NCBI GenBank assembly: GCA_037718865.1
Contig: JBBJMP010000003.1
Location: 186,001 to 250,000 of the forward strand
DNA length: 64,000 nucleotides
Direction of reading: 5' to 3'
DNA from: JADCRZ01 sp037718865
GTDB taxonomy: Bacteria > Bacteroidota > Bacteroidia > Chitinophagales > Chitinophagaceae
Both the position numbers and the translations under genes were made by a program. The notes under the pieces were generated by a model, which ran no database searches, was not told where the DNA came from, and was given only the letters and a program-made list of their open reading frames with translations. The number at the start of each line of letters is the position of its first letter. Position 1 is the first letter of the stretch. Shown piece by piece: positions 62,534 to 64,000 of this stretch.

Positions 62534-64000
62534 TTACCCATCGCAGTGTGAAGATGCGGTGGTTTTGAATATGAGCCTTAAATCTGAACCGGGAAAAATT
62601 GTTTGGGTTTGATTTAATAATTCTGCCAGTTTTGCTGCAGCAAAGTTAAACCTGTTTGCAGAAAGAGAATGCAAGGTGATGGTAAGGGTATTATTTTCGA
62701 GATCTGTAATGATATCAGCATTGCTTTCAATAATTTGCTTTACTACCATTCTTTTCTCATCTTTTGCATTAGCTAAATGCTCCTTCAATAAGTTTGCTAC
62801 AGCAGTTTCAGCGCGGTAACAAATCATTTTTATGATGTTCATCATCATTTTACTTTCTTTGTATAATTTATTATAGCGTTGTTGCTCAGGCATATTTTTC
62901 AATGTAATTCTTGCAGGGATATTGTTACGCTGCTCCAGGATTTGCTTGTCTTCTTTTTCAAGAACATCTATTTTTTCCCTGATGTTTATTTGTTGTTGTG
63001 TCAGTGTAGGTATGGCTTCTACAGGTGCCTCCATGATTTGCTCTGCCAAGGGGTATAATTTAGCTTTGAGCCGTTGCATTTTCTCTCTTTGCTTTTTTAG
63101 TTTGTAATTGATCCTTCGGTAGGGAGGATTGACCACTTCTTTGGTTTCATCAATAGTTTCAACGCCAAAGTTTATCATTTTATCAAAATCATAATCAGCA
63201 ATGAGGTAGCGGAAAAAGTTTTCCTGGCTCCAGCGGCCAAACATACGGCCGGCAACGGTCGAGGTACTGATAACCTCGTTGGTGGTAATAATACTGGTTT
63301 GATGACCATCCCCGCTAAGGCGCCTTATTTCCCTGAATCCAAAGCCAGACAGAGTAGTTCTTTGCTCGCAGATACGCATGGTAATCGTCTGGTTTAATAC
63401 AGTAGCATCCATAGATACAAAGGATTCCTCTGGCCATTTATCCTTTACGTTCTTGCGATAGGTAATTACTGGTATACGGTGATCGGTCCACAGCCGGTGA
63501 AAGAAGGCCGGGTGGTATGCTTCCCGGTCAAAGATCAGTGTGGGAAGGGATTGTTTGTTTTGCTGGCCATCCTCATTTATTGAATTGTCCCTGGGTAGTA
63601 GTACCGTTTTTTTGAGTTCCGGGATGATCTGTTCTTCTATTACCTGCTCTAATTTTTCGGTCAACTCACCCATTACCATCATTACCGGCAGACCTTCTGC
63701 ATCGTTGACCCAATATTCAGTAGTGGCGCTCAGACATAGCTTTTGACGGGAGACATATTTAACAGGTAGATTTGCCTGATTGCCGTAATAAATCCGTACA
63801 TGGCCATCTATATACAAAAAAGAACTTTCCTCACCCGGTTGTTCATACCAATGGTCTATTAATATCCGGTTGAGTTGCCGGGCCTGCTTCTGGGCAACAA
63901 GCAGTTTAATTTTATCTCTGAGGCATCTTACTTCCGGTATGCGGTCGAGCCCTATTATTTTGCCTATTTCACCGGGCTTGCATTGTTTAAGTTGTTCAGG
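62534..64000 (-). CDS. Transposase-like protein, 5' partial
   Basis: The frame is open from 64000, so the gene starts beyond the window; the first in-window Met is at 63817. At least 488 residues are present: IGLDRIPEVRCLRDKIKLL, SSFLYIDGHVRIYYG (probable first catalytic Asp), FVSMDATVLNQTI, LIFDREAYHPAFFHRLW (second acidic block), and a long helical C-terminus KLKKQREKMQRLKAKLYPLAEQ. This is the IDGHVR-type family of putative DDE transposases. Its 3' end cuts into a GNAT-like gene. Family assignment by motif only. Confidence 0.72.
   Translation of the reverse strand, partial: PEQLKQCKPGEIGKIIGLDRIPEVRCLRDKIKLLVAQKQARQLNRILIDHWYEQPGEESSFLYIDGHVRIYYGNQANLPVKYVSRQKLCLSATTEYWVNDAEGLPVMMVMGELTEKLEQVIEEQIIPELKKTVLLPRDNSINEDGQQNKQSLPTLIFDREAYHPAFFHRLWTDHRIPVITYRKNVKDKWPEESFVSMDATVLNQTITMRICEQRTTLSGFGFREIRRLSGDGHQTSIITTNEVISTSTVAGRMFGRWSQENFFRYLIADYDFDKMINFGVETIDETKEVVNPPYRRINYKLKKQREKMQRLKAKLYPLAEQIMEAPVEAIPTLTQQQINIREKIDVLEKEDKQILEQRNNIPARITLKNMPEQQRYNKLYKESKMMMNIIKMICYRAETAVANLLKEHLANAKDEKRMVVKQIIESNADIITDLENNTLTITLHSLSANRFNFAAAKLAELLNQTQTIFPGSDLRLIFKTTASSHCDG

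Overview
The window comes from a Bacteroidota chromosome, most like the Chitinophagaceae or relatives. The evidence is two SusC/SusD pairs, lipoprotein signal peptides, very short intergenic gaps, AT-rich spacers, promoter boxes of the TAnnTTTG type and cysteine-containing Rrf2 regulators. No rRNA, tRNA or CRISPR array was seen.

Region 1 (1-13.8 kb) is a glycan-utilisation locus on the + strand. It holds the end of a tandem DUF1080 protein, a GH31 glycosidase, SusC and SusD, a cysteine-type sulfatase, a sulfite-dehydrogenase-like molybdoprotein with its c-type cytochrome, and an SGNH-hydrolase/GH20 fusion.

Region 2 (13.8-21.7 kb) is eroded. It has an apparently intact ISNCY-like element with terminal repeats, a SusD-like and a GH20 gene joined head to head after both lost their 5' ends, two broken paralogous membrane proteins, an internally deleted amidohydrolase, an SDR gene with an in-frame stop, and a transaldolase remnant.

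Region 3 (21.7-38.1 kb, - strand) is a respiratory and Fe-S/NO-stress island. From its promoter end it reads: Rrf2, CcoN, a CcoO/cytochrome-c fusion, two small membrane proteins, a truncated globin, a broken membrane protein, YeaO-like DUF488, hemerythrin, 2Fe-2S ferredoxin, DUF488, a cytochrome b/molybdopterin fusion, Ric/ScdA, cupins, DUF1858/DUF2249, an NnrS-like protein, a DUF59 assembly protein, a second Rrf2 and a ferredoxin reductase. Genes for terminal oxidation, NO/Fe-S repair and redox sensing are kept together.

Region 4 (38.2-48.7 kb) mixes a few genes (GNAT, GH92 mannosidase) with many fragments: IS66, an IS1634-like fragment, an integrase, GH31, GH43-like, a GH2-like C-terminus, a decayed AraC gene, and a second ISNCY-like copy interrupted by a structured block of about 400 bp.

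Region 5 (48.8-61.6 kb) is a coherent catabolic locus. A divergently transcribed AraC regulator (60778) faces an operon for an SSS symporter, a DapA/NanA-type aldolase, a PfkB sugar kinase, an FSA/transaldolase-type enzyme and a YidR-like (DUF3748) protein. A SusC/SusD/sialidase-fold unit follows. The symporter and SusC promoters share a -7-like box and, exactly 31 bp further upstream, a direct repeat RTTRACC-N4-RTTAACC, so they look like one regulon. The right edge holds a truncated GNAT-like gene cut by a transposase gene that runs off the window.

Many genes carry single in-frame stops or 1-nt shifts. All three stop codons are involved and several lesions lie in homopolymers, so either gene decay or assembly error is more likely than recoding.
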